NCBI RefSeq assembly: GCF_910592395.1
Contig: NC_088308.1
Location: 12,541,001-12,605,000 of the forward strand
DNA length: 64,000 bases
Direction of reading: 5' to 3'
Origin: Lineus longissimus
Lineage: Eukaryota; Nemertea; Pilidiophora; Heteronemertea; Lineidae
Shown: in pieces, positions 32,394 through 42,407 of the stretch
How positions within the stretch are numbered: the first letter of the stretch is position 1
How the letters are laid out: the number at the start of each line of letters is the position of its first letter
Notes under the pieces: generated by a model
What the model saw: only the letters and a program-made list of their open reading frames with translations
Told to the model about the DNA's origin: nothing
Database searches by the model: none
Program-made: the position numbers and the translations under genes

Positions 32394-33429
32394 TTTTTTG
32401 CCTCACCGTAGGAGAGTCTACAATACGGCAGTGTTCGTCGTCGTCCGTCGTATCTTGTTTTAAAAACAGTGGCACATTTCTTAACCAATAGGACTATGAA
32501 CTTGAAACCCCCGGTCAGATTACCTCGGACACTGAATTTCGGTCCAATCTGATTGTTGAATTGGCCACCAGTGGGCCAAAGGTTGAAAGCTAAAAAGTGT
32601 GATATATCTTTTATAGGTGACTCATTTTTGAGAAGATTTTTATGATAGGTTCTCCTAGCAAGGATACATCACATATGATATGGGTTTTTGATTTGACCTA
32701 ATTTTCAAGATCACAAAGGTCAAATGGCATAAATTGGCCGTTTGAGTGTAACTATGGCATTTTTCCTAACCGCTAAAGTTATGAATATGAACTTGAAATT
32801 TGGTGCACATAACCCCCTATGTCATATAATCTCCAACACCGAATTACGGTTCGATATGATTCTCGAAAAAGGTAACAAGTGCAATATCTCCCTTAACAGT
32901 GACTTGGCCGACAGGGGGCCAAAAGGAAATCTGTAAAATGTGCAATTTCTTGCTTATAAGTGACTTGTTTTCGATGATGTTTTTGTGGTGGGTACTCCGA
33001 CCAAGGATACATCTCATATCGTACAAGTTTTTGATTTGACCTACTTTTTTTGGGTAAAGAGTTCAAATGGCTAAAATTTGCTGTTTGATTGTAACTATGG
33101 CACATTTCTTAACTGCTAAAGCTAACAACTTGAAACTTAATAGACATGACCCTCTAGGTCAGAGAACATCTGACACCAAATTTCGGTTCAATTAATATTA
33201 TCGACCTGGCCACCAGCGGGCCAAAACTGAAAAGGTAAAAAGTGCTATATCTCGTTTATTAGTGACTTGTTTTCAATAATATTTTTATGGTAGGTACTAC
33301 AAGCAAGGATACATCACATGTCATACCGATTTGATTTGACCTATATACTATACATGTAGCATGTTTCTAACCAGCATGAATTCCTAACCACCAAATATCT
33401 ATACGGTGAGCACAATGGCCTTTTCATTT
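32394..33429 (+). mobile_element. Helentron-like 'R' element
   Basis: The 5' end is TTTTTTGCCTCACCGTAGGA with a GTTCGTCGTCGTCCGTCG tract. The core units have diverged response-element words (AGATCACAAAGGTCA, 32707-32721). The 3' end ATACGGTGAGCACAATGGCC then TTTTCATT has lost the second half of its hairpin. Decayed overall. Confidence 0.68.
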
Positions 33430-33461
33430 GCAATTTGGGAGGCAAACACAAACATGTATTT

Positions 33462-33739
33462 ACTCTAAAACCTCGAATACAAGGTTTGAGGCTCTGCCCC
33501 CATTCATTACAATGATTTTGAATGGGGATAAGTCAGGTATTATTCTTTTATCATGGTGTTGCATATGTTATAATCATGCACTGATCTTGGCTGACATTGA
33601 CAGTGAAACGAAATCAACATCACTGGTTATAGTGGAATCCCTCCTCCATTGTAATGAATGGGGGAGGAGCCTCAGACCTTGTATTCGAAGTCTTAATGAA
33701 TGGGGGCGGAGCCTCAGACCTTGTATTCGAAGTCTTAGA
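33462..33739. repeat. Foldback repeat with duplicated right arm
   Basis: The left arm contains TCGAATACAAGGTTTGAGGC and CCCCCATTCATTACAAT. The right side carries the complement twice in tandem, as two ~42-bp units (33652-33693 and 33694-33735), each with AGCCTCAGACCTTGTATTCG. It has the form of a small MITE whose right arm was duplicated. Target duplication is not clear. Confidence 0.68.
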
Positions 33740-34050
33740 TTATATGAACTCACTTAAATCTCCACCCTACTGCCTTCAAGCATTCAATTTCAGCAGCGAG
33801 AGCAGAATTTAGTCTACTGCCTATTGAAAATAAGTGTTTTCACAAACTTACAGATTTTTTTGACATTTCACAGTACAGTATTGCATGCTGATAACGCTGA
33901 ACAGGGGAACCAAGTTGCCTATCATATTTTTATTCGGTGAGCACAGTGTTTTGCAGCATTCAGTGGAGAAGAGATACATGTAGAAATGCACAAGTACAAG
34001 TGTTATTGAAGTTAGTAAAACTCAGTATGTTGTTTATACTTTCCTTTCAG
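33740..34050. other. Intron sequence before exon 5
   Basis: Nothing recognised except a GGTGAGCACAGTG word at 33935 that resembles a decayed R-family 3' end. Confidence 0.4.
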
Positions 34051-34112
34051 AAACCCTGTCCTTTCAAAACAGCGTCATTCTTGTCATCAATCACTTTTCA
34101 TTGGATGAATAA
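34051..34112 (+). CDS. ABCC1-like: ABCC exon 5: L0 linker (lasso motif)
   Basis: 62 bp, starting in phase 0 and ending in phase 2 (the last Lys codon is split), acceptor CTTTCCTTTCAG and donor GTAAGTAA. It encodes KPCPFKTASFLSSITFHWMN, the highly conserved start of the linker between TMD0 and TMD1, whose family pattern is NPCPE-ASFLSRITFWW. In known structures this amphipathic part packs against TMD1 and is required for transport and trafficking. Confidence 0.93.
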
Positions 34113-34850
34113 GTAAGTAAAAAAACCCTTTGTACTGCAAAAACGAAGATGACGACTGCGGGTAATGCTGTCTGCATGTATCTCATTATTGTACCAAATT
34201 TTTAAAGTATATCTCTTGTGACAAATGGTCGTCACTGGAAGATGCTCGTCGAACAAAGAAGCAGCAATGTTGATGTCACCACCAGATGGTAGTCTCAGTG
34301 CTTGAATTGAACCATTCATGGATATTAGCTGAATATGCATAACTGTCGAGTTTCTTAATTTTTCAACCTGTCTTAGTTCTCAGGTCACACCAACATGATA
34401 ACAATCCAACGTGATCACAACAGGCCAGTGATCTGAGAAACTTTTTTGGGTGGATAGTACATGTTAAAGATTAGGTAGATTAGGACTGCACTATTCCCAC
34501 AATTCTTTCAAGTTTAAAAATGACCAAGAAACTTCTGAGCCAATATCAATCGCAGGTGGCTTTTATTGCCTGTATACAGCTAGCCACTTCCATTTCTAAA
34601 AAGTCCTGTCGTCAACAGGGGCCACCCTTGACATCCTGTGACATCTCGATGTAGTCTATTATGTCATACCGACGTCTGTTACCGGGGCATGCATTGTTCT
34701 TGCAAGTACCTGACCAATGCCAAACTGGTGAAATCTTTTTTGACTTACTTTTTTGGCAACATGGACGGTCAACATCTTCTTTTGGCGCCTAAACGTTGGC
34801 CTCTGATTTCATTTGGCATGTTACTTTATATCTTGTACTTTTCATTTCAG

Positions 34851-34982
34851 GTTGGTTGTAACAGGCTTCAAGAAAGACCTAGAGGAATCGGATATATTCA
34901 ACCTAAGTTTCGAAGATACCACTCACTATTCTGCTGCAGATTTTGAAAAAGCCTGGAAGAAAGAGAGGGAAAAGTATAAAAA
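34851..34982 (+). CDS. ABCC1-like: ABCC exon 6: L0 linker to TMD1
   Basis: 132 bp in phase 2 at both ends, acceptor TTTTCATTTCAG and donor GTGAGC. It reads LVVTGFKKDLEESDIFNLSF (family pattern LIxxGYRxPLExxDLWSLN), then an acidic stretch and FEKAWKKEREKYKK. This is the elbow-helix region leading into the cytosolic linker. It joins in frame to both neighbours. Confidence 0.94.
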
Positions 34983-35625
34983 GTGAGCATTTGTGTGATG
35001 CAGTACTGTAGACATAGTAGACCTACCAAAAAACAGATTAGCTTAAAAAAACCTCTAACTTGGATTGCCTTAATTTTTCAACCCCTACCTGGCGGTCACA
35101 GTTTTTAGAGGATTGTAATGGTTAGGGTCTCAAATTGACGCTAATGCTCTGCCCTTACAGCCGAACAGGGCAATTTAAACATTAATTAAGAAACTCTCAG
35201 AAGTCATTATATGCACATCTGTTTTTGGCCAAAACGGCCTGTCATGAGTGAGTGTGATGGTCATGAGGAGTACAAAGTGCCAAAATATTTTTATAGAGCG
35301 TGCATAGATTGATTTGCATATTTACCACTAAACCAACACACATAACTCCTCCCACCAACATGCTGTGATGTTTTGTCTCCACATCACATCACCAAAATTG
35401 CTGGTAGGCCTAATTATGTATACAAGTGGCATAAAGTTTTGCAAACCATCCATTAATGGAAAAGTCATGTAATATGAATAACATGTAATTATAGGCCCCA
35501 GATTCCGTCTGGGGACTATATTGAGATCACTGGAATTCTCGAAACTGTTATTTTTTTCCACCAACACATTTATTGCGGTAGTCCAGCAAAACGGCTAAAT
35601 AAACCAGAAATCAATCACCCTTACA
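34983..35625. other. Intron sequence, nothing recognised
   Basis: AT-rich intron between exon 6 and the short duplication at 35627. No element ends or exon were found. Confidence 0.4.
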
Positions 35626-35626
35626 C

Positions 35627-35972
35627 CACCAAACCCAATTCCATTTATGGACTATCGCAAAAGTATTTTAAAAATCCTGAGTATTTCAATACTTTTGAAG
35701 CATTTTTTGCTGAGATTCGTCTGATCGTCTTCTCCCAACATGCCGAAGCCGCGATTCAATCTGACATGCGCTGTGACATGCGCAGAGGCGAGACGCTGAT
35801 ACATTAGCATAAGCTCCGCCCCGTCATAATGACGTCATTATTCTCAGGAGTTGGTCGAGCGATGGGACGATGGAGCATGGAGGTATTATAAAGAAACCCA
35901 ATTCGATTCATGGACTATCGCAAAACGATTTTTCAAAACTCAGAATATTTCGATGCTTTAGATGCGTTTTTA
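35627..35972 (+). repeat. Pair of ~85-bp diverged direct repeats
   Basis: Copies at 35627-35715 and 35889-35972 share AAACCCAATTC-ATT-ATGGACTATCGCAAAA and TTTCAATACTTT/TTTCGATGCTTT-type ends. The GC-richer segment between them carries the CRE palindrome. Confidence 0.65.
35826..35841. promoter_or_regulatory. Perfect CRE palindrome (possible internal promoter area)
   Basis: ATAATGACGTCATTAT is a 16-bp perfect palindrome centred on the full CRE/ATF site TGACGTCA. Nearby are GCATAAGCTCCGCCCC (GC box) and two ATGCGC words (ACATGCGCTGTGACATGCGC, NRF1-like halves). A second TGACGTCA lies at 36362-36369. These fit a CpG-containing promoter, but no transcript or exon is shown. Confidence 0.35.
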
Positions 35973-37264
35973 TGACTCCAGCTCCTCCCTCTCTGGGAGC
36001 TGCTGGAGTCAGTATTGTTTTCGCTCAGGTTTCTCGTCAAATCACGTGACCTCTCCAACACTCGATAATGCACTCTTTTCGTCCACGTTTTAGGCCAATC
36101 TTCGGCATGAACATGAAATCTAATAAGCGCAGTACTTAAATCAGATGTTTCTCTCGCCTTGAAAACATTCCTGGGTAAAATCCATTGAGATTAGCCGAGT
36201 TAATCTACTTTTTCCGTGATTAAAATCTCTGCCGCTGAATTCTATAAATAGAAACTATTAACATCGCGGCAGTGTGGTTCCCATTGTGCGCCCTCCCACT
36301 TCACACCATGTCTGGAAGTTTTACGGAGAGGGAGGGCGTGCGGTAAGAAGAATGGCCAAAATGACGTCACGTTTTCCTGGCAATGCCTCTTGCCGGACCA
36401 GTCAAGCATTGGGAAAGCATCTTTAATTCAGACAACGTTAGAACTAAAGTAAAAGCAGATTTCACCACTCACCAGTCAAATCGGAATACGACGGCGCAAA
36501 ATGTTCTCGCTTTCTACTCTGTTGACATGACGACTACCTGGGGACTATCAAATTTGCTACCAGCAAATTTCGGAATTCTAGTTTCACCAAGCTCTTACAT
36601 CACTGTTCCTGGCCATTCTGGCTGTTTAGTGACCGTACTTATTAGGATTATCTAATAAAATTCCTGGAAAGGCCACAGATTTGTTATATGCTCTAACATA
36701 TAGATTTGTAGGTCTATGTCCATGTCTGTACATCGGCCTTCAAAACCTCATGACTAAGTTCATCAGAAGAAATTGAAAAAGCTGCAAATAAAATCACTAT
36801 TTACCCATAAACCCTCTAGGGCTAGATGGCTAAAACTTGGTGTTATGGTAGCTTTGGGCAATATGCCCAGATATATCTTTGTTTTTATACGCCCGCTCCG
36901 GAGCGTATTATGGTATGGCGCTTGGTGTCCGTCTGTCTGTCTGTCTGTCCGTTAAACAGGCACGTTTCAAAACTATGGCGGATAGGCGATAGATTTTCCC
37001 TCTGAGGCGTTGAGACCCTTCAGGACTCCTGAATAGACCAAATGTGGGTCCGGCAGGATGAGCGGTTTGGCCACTAGGTGGCACCGAGCGAAATTTTCCA
37101 AAAACTTTTCCAGCAGCTGATTTCTCAGTTGGGGATCATGAATCAAATCTAATTTTATAGAGCAAAGCTTTCTCTTTCATTATCAATAGGCGTAGTTCAT
37201 GAATTTCTCACCAGGTGGTGTTACTGGCGCAATTTAGTGAGCACCCCCCAAGAAGAGCATTTTA

Positions 37265-38195
37265 AATTTCGCGCGAGTTATCCCACGTCCAATCACACAT
37301 GCAGCGAACGTCACGTCTCGAGTCTGCGCAGTTCAGACGTAAGGAGACCATACTATGGAATAGATCGCGTTCTGTCAATTCAGAGGTAAGTTCTCATTAA
37401 ATTCACAATTTCATAGGCGATAATATTTGGCTGCTTGTGTTATTGCATGTTGATGACATTAGGGAAGGCTTGGATTGTTTAATTGGATGTGATTAATTTG
37501 AAATAGTTCGTCGCCGATCGTTGAAAAACGATCTGCGAAATGCAGCTTGGTTGGTCTGAGAAACGATGTCAAAGTCCGGCTTTAAATCATGGATTTCTCA
37601 ACAAATAACTCTTGTCACATAGCAGAACTAATGTGAATAAACAAGACAATAATAAACATCGTTCTGATATCATCGGGTAAGGTTGCCAATGTACATAAAC
37701 AGTGTAATTGAGGATCGACGCCAGCGATTTGAAATGTCAACAAACAATAAATGCGATATGATACACACTGACACTTGCACACTGTACATAGCACAATGCT
37801 TCAAACGGGGCCGATTCATCACTCTTATCACAATGTATTCCCAATCATATCAATGAACTTCCTTGATCATTCGGCCCTAGCGCCTTATCAGTTGTTGTTG
37901 GCCTTGTATTTGATATAAAACTTGGCTAGCTTACCTATTCTATCAAAATTAAAATGTTATCTCCTCATCATGTTTTGCAGGACAGGAATGATCTGCAGCT
38001 GCATTTGAACATATTTGGTGACCACATCTCAAAGATGACCAAGAGAGAGGATCGAGCTATGACTTTGCACATCCCATCGACTTCGGTGTTCACCAGTGCA
38101 ATCATCAGAAGAGCCAGGCAATTCTAGTATTCAAGTATTTCATTCTGTAATACTTACCTCAAAATTTACTAAATAAAGAAAACCGCATGTGGCAG
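37265..38195 (+). ncRNA. Candidate two-exon transcription unit carried by H2
   Basis: Near-identical to the unit in H1: donor CAGAG/GTAAGTT at 37386, intron of 595 bp ending TCATGTTTTGCAG at 37980, last-exon-like segment from 37981, and AATAAA at 38171-38176. Preservation of both splice signals and the polyadenylation signal in two copies is the main evidence. Confidence 0.45.
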
Positions 38196-38306
38196 TTGGT
38201 TAAAAAAATCAAGTCTATCTGTTTAAAGTTTTTACTTGCTATCATTATTATCAACATTTCAATGGTGGCATTCTGCTAAGGTTTGTTAAGAGTTTCACTT
38301 GACTTA

Positions 38307-39628
38307 AGCAGGGTGTACACTAGTAAAATATTAGCAACATTTTACCAACATTTTACCAACATTTTACCAACATTTTTACAACAATTTTGCAACAAGCCCT
38401 TCAAGGCCCTGTGTTCACTAGCAACAAAATTGCAACAAATTAGCAACATTTTTACAACATGTTGGTAAATTGTTGCAAACTTTTTAGTGGGAACAAAGGG
38501 AAATAGGTATTTTGGAGGGAAAATGGATGATTCCAAGGAGAGAAGATGTGTTTTGAGTGCTTCTGCAGCAATTTTAGCTGTCATTGTTGAGAGACGGAAG
38601 AGGCGGCGAAATAACCAAAGAGATTATGGACCAGGCCCTGGATCAAAATGAGGGTGGATGATGGGGCATACCACTGCCTGTTAAGGCCGCGTATCCATAG
38701 GGTATGCCCTTGTGTAGTGTGGCGTTATGGCGTAACAGCCTTGTGACCTGGCACTATGCCCTGAGTCTCAATTGGATATTCCTTTTTGGTCATGGTAGGC
38801 CTTTGTAGTCCTCATTTCGCAGCGGTCAATCGCGTTTATCCGCACGCTGTCATTATTTCAGAAGACAATTTCTTATGAATATTGAAAATGAAAATACAAG
38901 TAACTTGTATTTTCACTTGCAACATCAAATTGACATGTACATGTATATAAAACCTGACTTAAGCAACAAATTACAGGTTCGTGCTTGTTATGATAATCAT
39001 CAGTTTCGGGGTCCCAGAGTAGTTCCCGTTGATGAACCTCTTGAATTAATTTCGCCTCAGACATTGCTTCCGTGTTGTTCACTCGCAAAAGAATGGACAT
39101 GTTCAATCCCAATAAGGGCCTATATTCCCAATCCACAGTGCATATATGCCCGCAATGTGACACGGCATAACCTATGGGAACGATCAATAACACCAACGAA
39201 GGTTCATTGTCCGTGTGGCGCGCCAGGCGGTAAAAAGGGAATGTTGTGCAGGGCACGGAACAGCCTATGGATACGCAGCCTAAAGGAGTTGCGGCTGACT
39301 GACAAGCCGTCACACAAAAACTTCTAGAAAAGGTTTCATCACCCTACGAAGCAAGACACTCACTTGAGAGTTGCTATACCTGCTTCTTGTTCAAGTCACA
39401 TGAACTCCGGTAGATCACATGACGCAAATCCTATTTCTGATTGGCTGAAGAGTTTGCAACATTTTTACAACATGCAACAAAGAATTGCATTGCATTTAAT
39501 TTGCAACAATTTTACAACATGTTGTAAGACGCGTTTTGCTCTGTACACACTACGCAACATTTTTGCAACATTTGTTGCAACTGGAAATGTAAAAATGTTG
39601 CTAATATTTTACTAGTGTACACAGGCCT
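38307..39628. mobile_element. Nested MITE in H2 (GTGTACACTAG ends)
   Basis: Same element as 14832-15495, flanked by TTA. It has a longer array of TTTTACCAACA units at its left end and extra GCAACAAAATTGCAACAAAT sequence. It is itself interrupted by the 596-bp MITE. Confidence 0.72.
38685..39280. mobile_element. 596-bp MITE, TAA target duplication, proven by an empty paralogue
   Basis: Inverted ends GGCCGCGTATCCATAGG and CCTATGGATACGCAGCC. TAA flanks both sides (38682-38684, 39281-39283). H1 at the same place reads CTGTTAAAGGAG without the insert and with one TAA, so this is an exact paralogous empty site. A 3-bp TAA duplication indicates PIF/Harbinger-type mobilisation. Long open frames exist on both strands across the middle, but neither resembles a known protein. 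Confidence 0.88.
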
Positions 39629-40238
39629 TTAGGCAATAATAGAGTTGGGTAGAGCATTTTGTTAATGTTACCCTTTTAGTTAGGGAAACTGGTGCCTTCT
39701 GCATTAGGTGGACCCCACTTACTCATCTGTCAGACCAGCCTCACAGTTTAAGGTCCAGAGTTTAAGGTCCAGTCTGCGAGATTTACCCGTTTCTACCCAG
39801 CCAAAAGCGGGTGATTGGGCTAGTCTCTCCATGTGATTCAATTCGCATGGATTCTTGTGTCCCGGTGCTGAAAGGATCCCTCCACAAGGGCAGACTACAT
39901 CCGGTGGCACTGAAGTATGGAAGAAAGACAGAAGACGACCAATTTGCGAAAAGGATCATCATCATCATCATCATGGTAACAGCTGAGAATGAATCATGTT
40001 GCTGTGTGTAGAATTGATGGTCCAATATAAGTTAGGTTATCTGTTTGCGCACACATTGCAAGGGTGGAGCTTGCTTGAAGTAGATTGCGCCAGTCTACCG
40101 TAATTCACTGTTACACATCCAGAAGCTAATATCCTTAGGCTTTGAGTCCTTAGTTTAGTAGAGTTTGACGAGTAATGTAATATATACGAACAACGCAGCA
40201 ACAACTCAGCTGAGCGCCAGGCCCTTGGGCCTCTTGTT

Positions 40239-40760
40239 AATGACTCGGAATCCATGCATCTGATTCTCCATAAATGGATGTATGGTTTGACCAATTCTTG
40301 CATGACATGTCCACCAAACAAAATGTGAATGCAGTCCGGCAAAGAGGAACAACCAACCATTCACTTCGACTTTTAAAGGCTACATGGTTCCAAGAAAATA
40401 CATTTATACTACCAAGTAAAAGGTTCATCCTACATTTTCGTTCATTTGTAGTCTAGCATTTACTTGTTTTGGTAGCAAATACTGATTTCTAAAAATCCTT
40501 TGCTTTCACAAGAACTAAACTATTCCAATTTTTGAAGCATACTAAATACTTCAAAATCTGGAGTAAAAGCTTATGCTAGTTTTTATTCATATGGCCCATC
40601 AACAGGTGCATACCATAAACCATGAGAATGTTCGAACAGTGGCATAATTATGTCAACCAAAAACATTGGTACCGTAGTGAAGGCAAAAGGATATCAAATA
40701 CCATGGAGCATGCCATTTTCATGCATAATGAACTAAACACCGGGAAGATATTAATGATAT
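40239..40760. other. Sequence between H2 and a solo 3' end
   Basis: No gene seen. It may be the inside of another Helentron-like copy whose 3' end is at 40761-40797, but no 5' end was matched. Confidence 0.4.
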
Positions 40761-40797
40761 TAACTCAGCTGAGCGCCAGGCCCTTGGGCCTCTTGTT
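40761..40797 (+). repeat. Solo Helentron-like 3' terminus
   Basis: TAACTCAGCTGAGCGCC, then AGGCCCTTGGGCCT and CTTGTT, identical to the 3' ends of H1 and H2. Its own 5' end is not identified. Confidence 0.7.
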
Positions 40798-40867
40798 AGA
40801 TTAAAATCTTGCTCCCAGTAGCACGTTGTGAACTCCTGCTAACAAATCTCCAACAGTGTACCTGGGC

Positions 40868-40889
40868 GGGGGGGGGGGGGGGGGGGGGG
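40868..40889 (+). repeat. Run of 22 G
   Basis: An uninterrupted homopolymer of 22 G after CCTGGGC. It can form G-quadruplexes, and its exact length may be a sequencing approximation. Confidence 0.85.
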
Positions 40890-42038
40890 TGATACAACGC
40901 TGATACAGCATGTGCTCAGCATGGGCTAGAGTGGCAATTTTTCAGCACTTTGAAGACTGAGGGTAATGCTTGGAAATTGTATCCTTAGCTCTATGAAAGC
41001 TCTCCTGGTTTCGTTATTTGCCCACGTTCCCATGTCTGTTAGGATGTAATGTACATTAAAGGTGGCAACATATCACTCATCCGTGTAGCCTACTAATGCA
41101 TGATACCAATATGCATAAAGCTGATGCTTTGTGAGAATCAGCGTCCTGCGGTCATGATGATAACAAACGACTGAATATCTGACTAACTATACTTGGCCTG
41201 TTCTTATAGGTGACTGGAATGGGGGAATATTGGTGAGTTCTTGTGCATATTTGTCACCATAAAGACTTGCATATTATCATGCTGCATATGCTGGAGAGTA
41301 TCTGCATGCTCTCCTCTTTATTGATCAAATTGCCATGGATCTTAGGGCCGACACTGCTTATTCTTCATTCAGTCCTTAGTTTGTTTGCTATGGTGTAAAT
41401 GTAACTCTTCGCAATCAATGGTACTCTCTCAAACCAAATGAAACAATAGAATAGTGTGAATGAATGGATTGACACGTATGTAACAATTAGACTATTGGGC
41501 CTATGTCTTTGCCTTTGGATTTGCTGAAAAATTCAAAAGTTCCAAGTGAGTCAGTTCCAATGATCAATCTCATCCACCAATAAACTACTTCCATTTAAAG
41601 ATAAGGATGATTATAATGAAATGAGTGGAATGATGTTGATACACATCATCATTTGATGTGGCAGTTGTTGCCCCTGATGCTGGTTTTATCATTTGTCAGC
41701 TGATGACATTGTAAGTAAAGTTTCCTTTGCAGTTCTGAAGTCGCTTGGATCATATTTATAGAGGGTCCTCTGGTCAGTCATAAGTGTCATGGCTACGATA
41801 CAACACCCACATTGAAAAAAGGCGTAAAACAATGCGAAAATAAAATGATTATATGGTGTTCCAACTGCAATAAACCCCTCATCAGGAATCATGAAAAGGA
41901 CATGGACTAGATGCCAGAATGCATCCAAAAACACATCAGAGGTAATTTTTTTGATGTCGGTGTGAAATGTCTTTATGTAATCTAGATCCTATTCAGAACA
42001 AGATATTGGATGTGTTACTTACTTTATATGTTTTTCAG
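40890..42038. other. Intron sequence before exon 7, nothing recognised
   Basis: No repeat ends, exon or notable inverted repeats found in about 1.1 kb. Confidence 0.45.
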
Positions 42039-42305
42039 AAAGTCCCAGCTCCACCAACGTCCTGTTCATCTGCAACACCATATCCAGGAGGCTGATGTCA
42101 GTGAACGGACACCCCTTATCATGCAAAGAAGTTATGGCAGTCATCCAGAACCTTCCCATGTTGAAATGCTTATTGTGAAGCCTGAGCGGGGTGGACCATC
42201 ATTGATGAAGGTGCTTGTGAAGTTCTTTGGATGGACTTGGCTCTATGCACAGTTGTTCAAGCTGGTCCATGATGTACTTTTATTTACAAGTCCAGTTTTA
42301 CTGAG
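42039..42305 (+). CDS. ABCC1-like: ABCC exon 7: cytosolic linker and first TMD1 helix
   Basis: 267 bp in phase 2 at both ends, acceptor TATGTTTTTCAG and donor GTAAGC. It encodes a variable charged linker, then the conserved PSLMKVLVKFFGWTWLYAQL (family pattern PSLxKVLxKTFGxxFL) and FKLVHDVLLFTSPVLL, which spans the first TMD1 membrane helix. The first A completes the Lys codon begun in exon 6. The last codon begins AG and is finished as AGA in exon 8. Confidence 0.94.
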
Positions 42306-42407
42306 GTAAGCATTATCACGTTCTCATATTTTATAGTCCATTCATATATGTTATGTCCGCATCGATTGGAACTCTGGAGGGTGAAGGGTGATTTCTTTAA
42401 AGTTTTT

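Larger units (their letters stand above)
36887..40238 (+). mobile_element. Helentron-like element H2, near-copy of H1 with a different 5' end
   Basis: From the (TCTG)n tract at 36928 onward it matches H1 closely, including the transcription-unit module, the nested MITE, the (ATC)n tract and the 3' end CTCAGCTGAGCGCC with the hairpin AGGCCC TT GGGCCT and CTTGTT. The first 40 bases, however, are TTTTT ATACGCCCGCTCCGGAGCGT ATTATGG, a 5' hairpin of another terminal family whose inverted copy is not present at the 3' end. A further 596-bp MITE is nested inside its nested MITE. Confidence 0.78.

Noticed and set aside
38873-39327. Opposed 146- and 150-codon frames as genes
   Set aside because: They lie within a TAA-flanked MITE and extend across its right end into the flanking MITE; reported only as an oddity.
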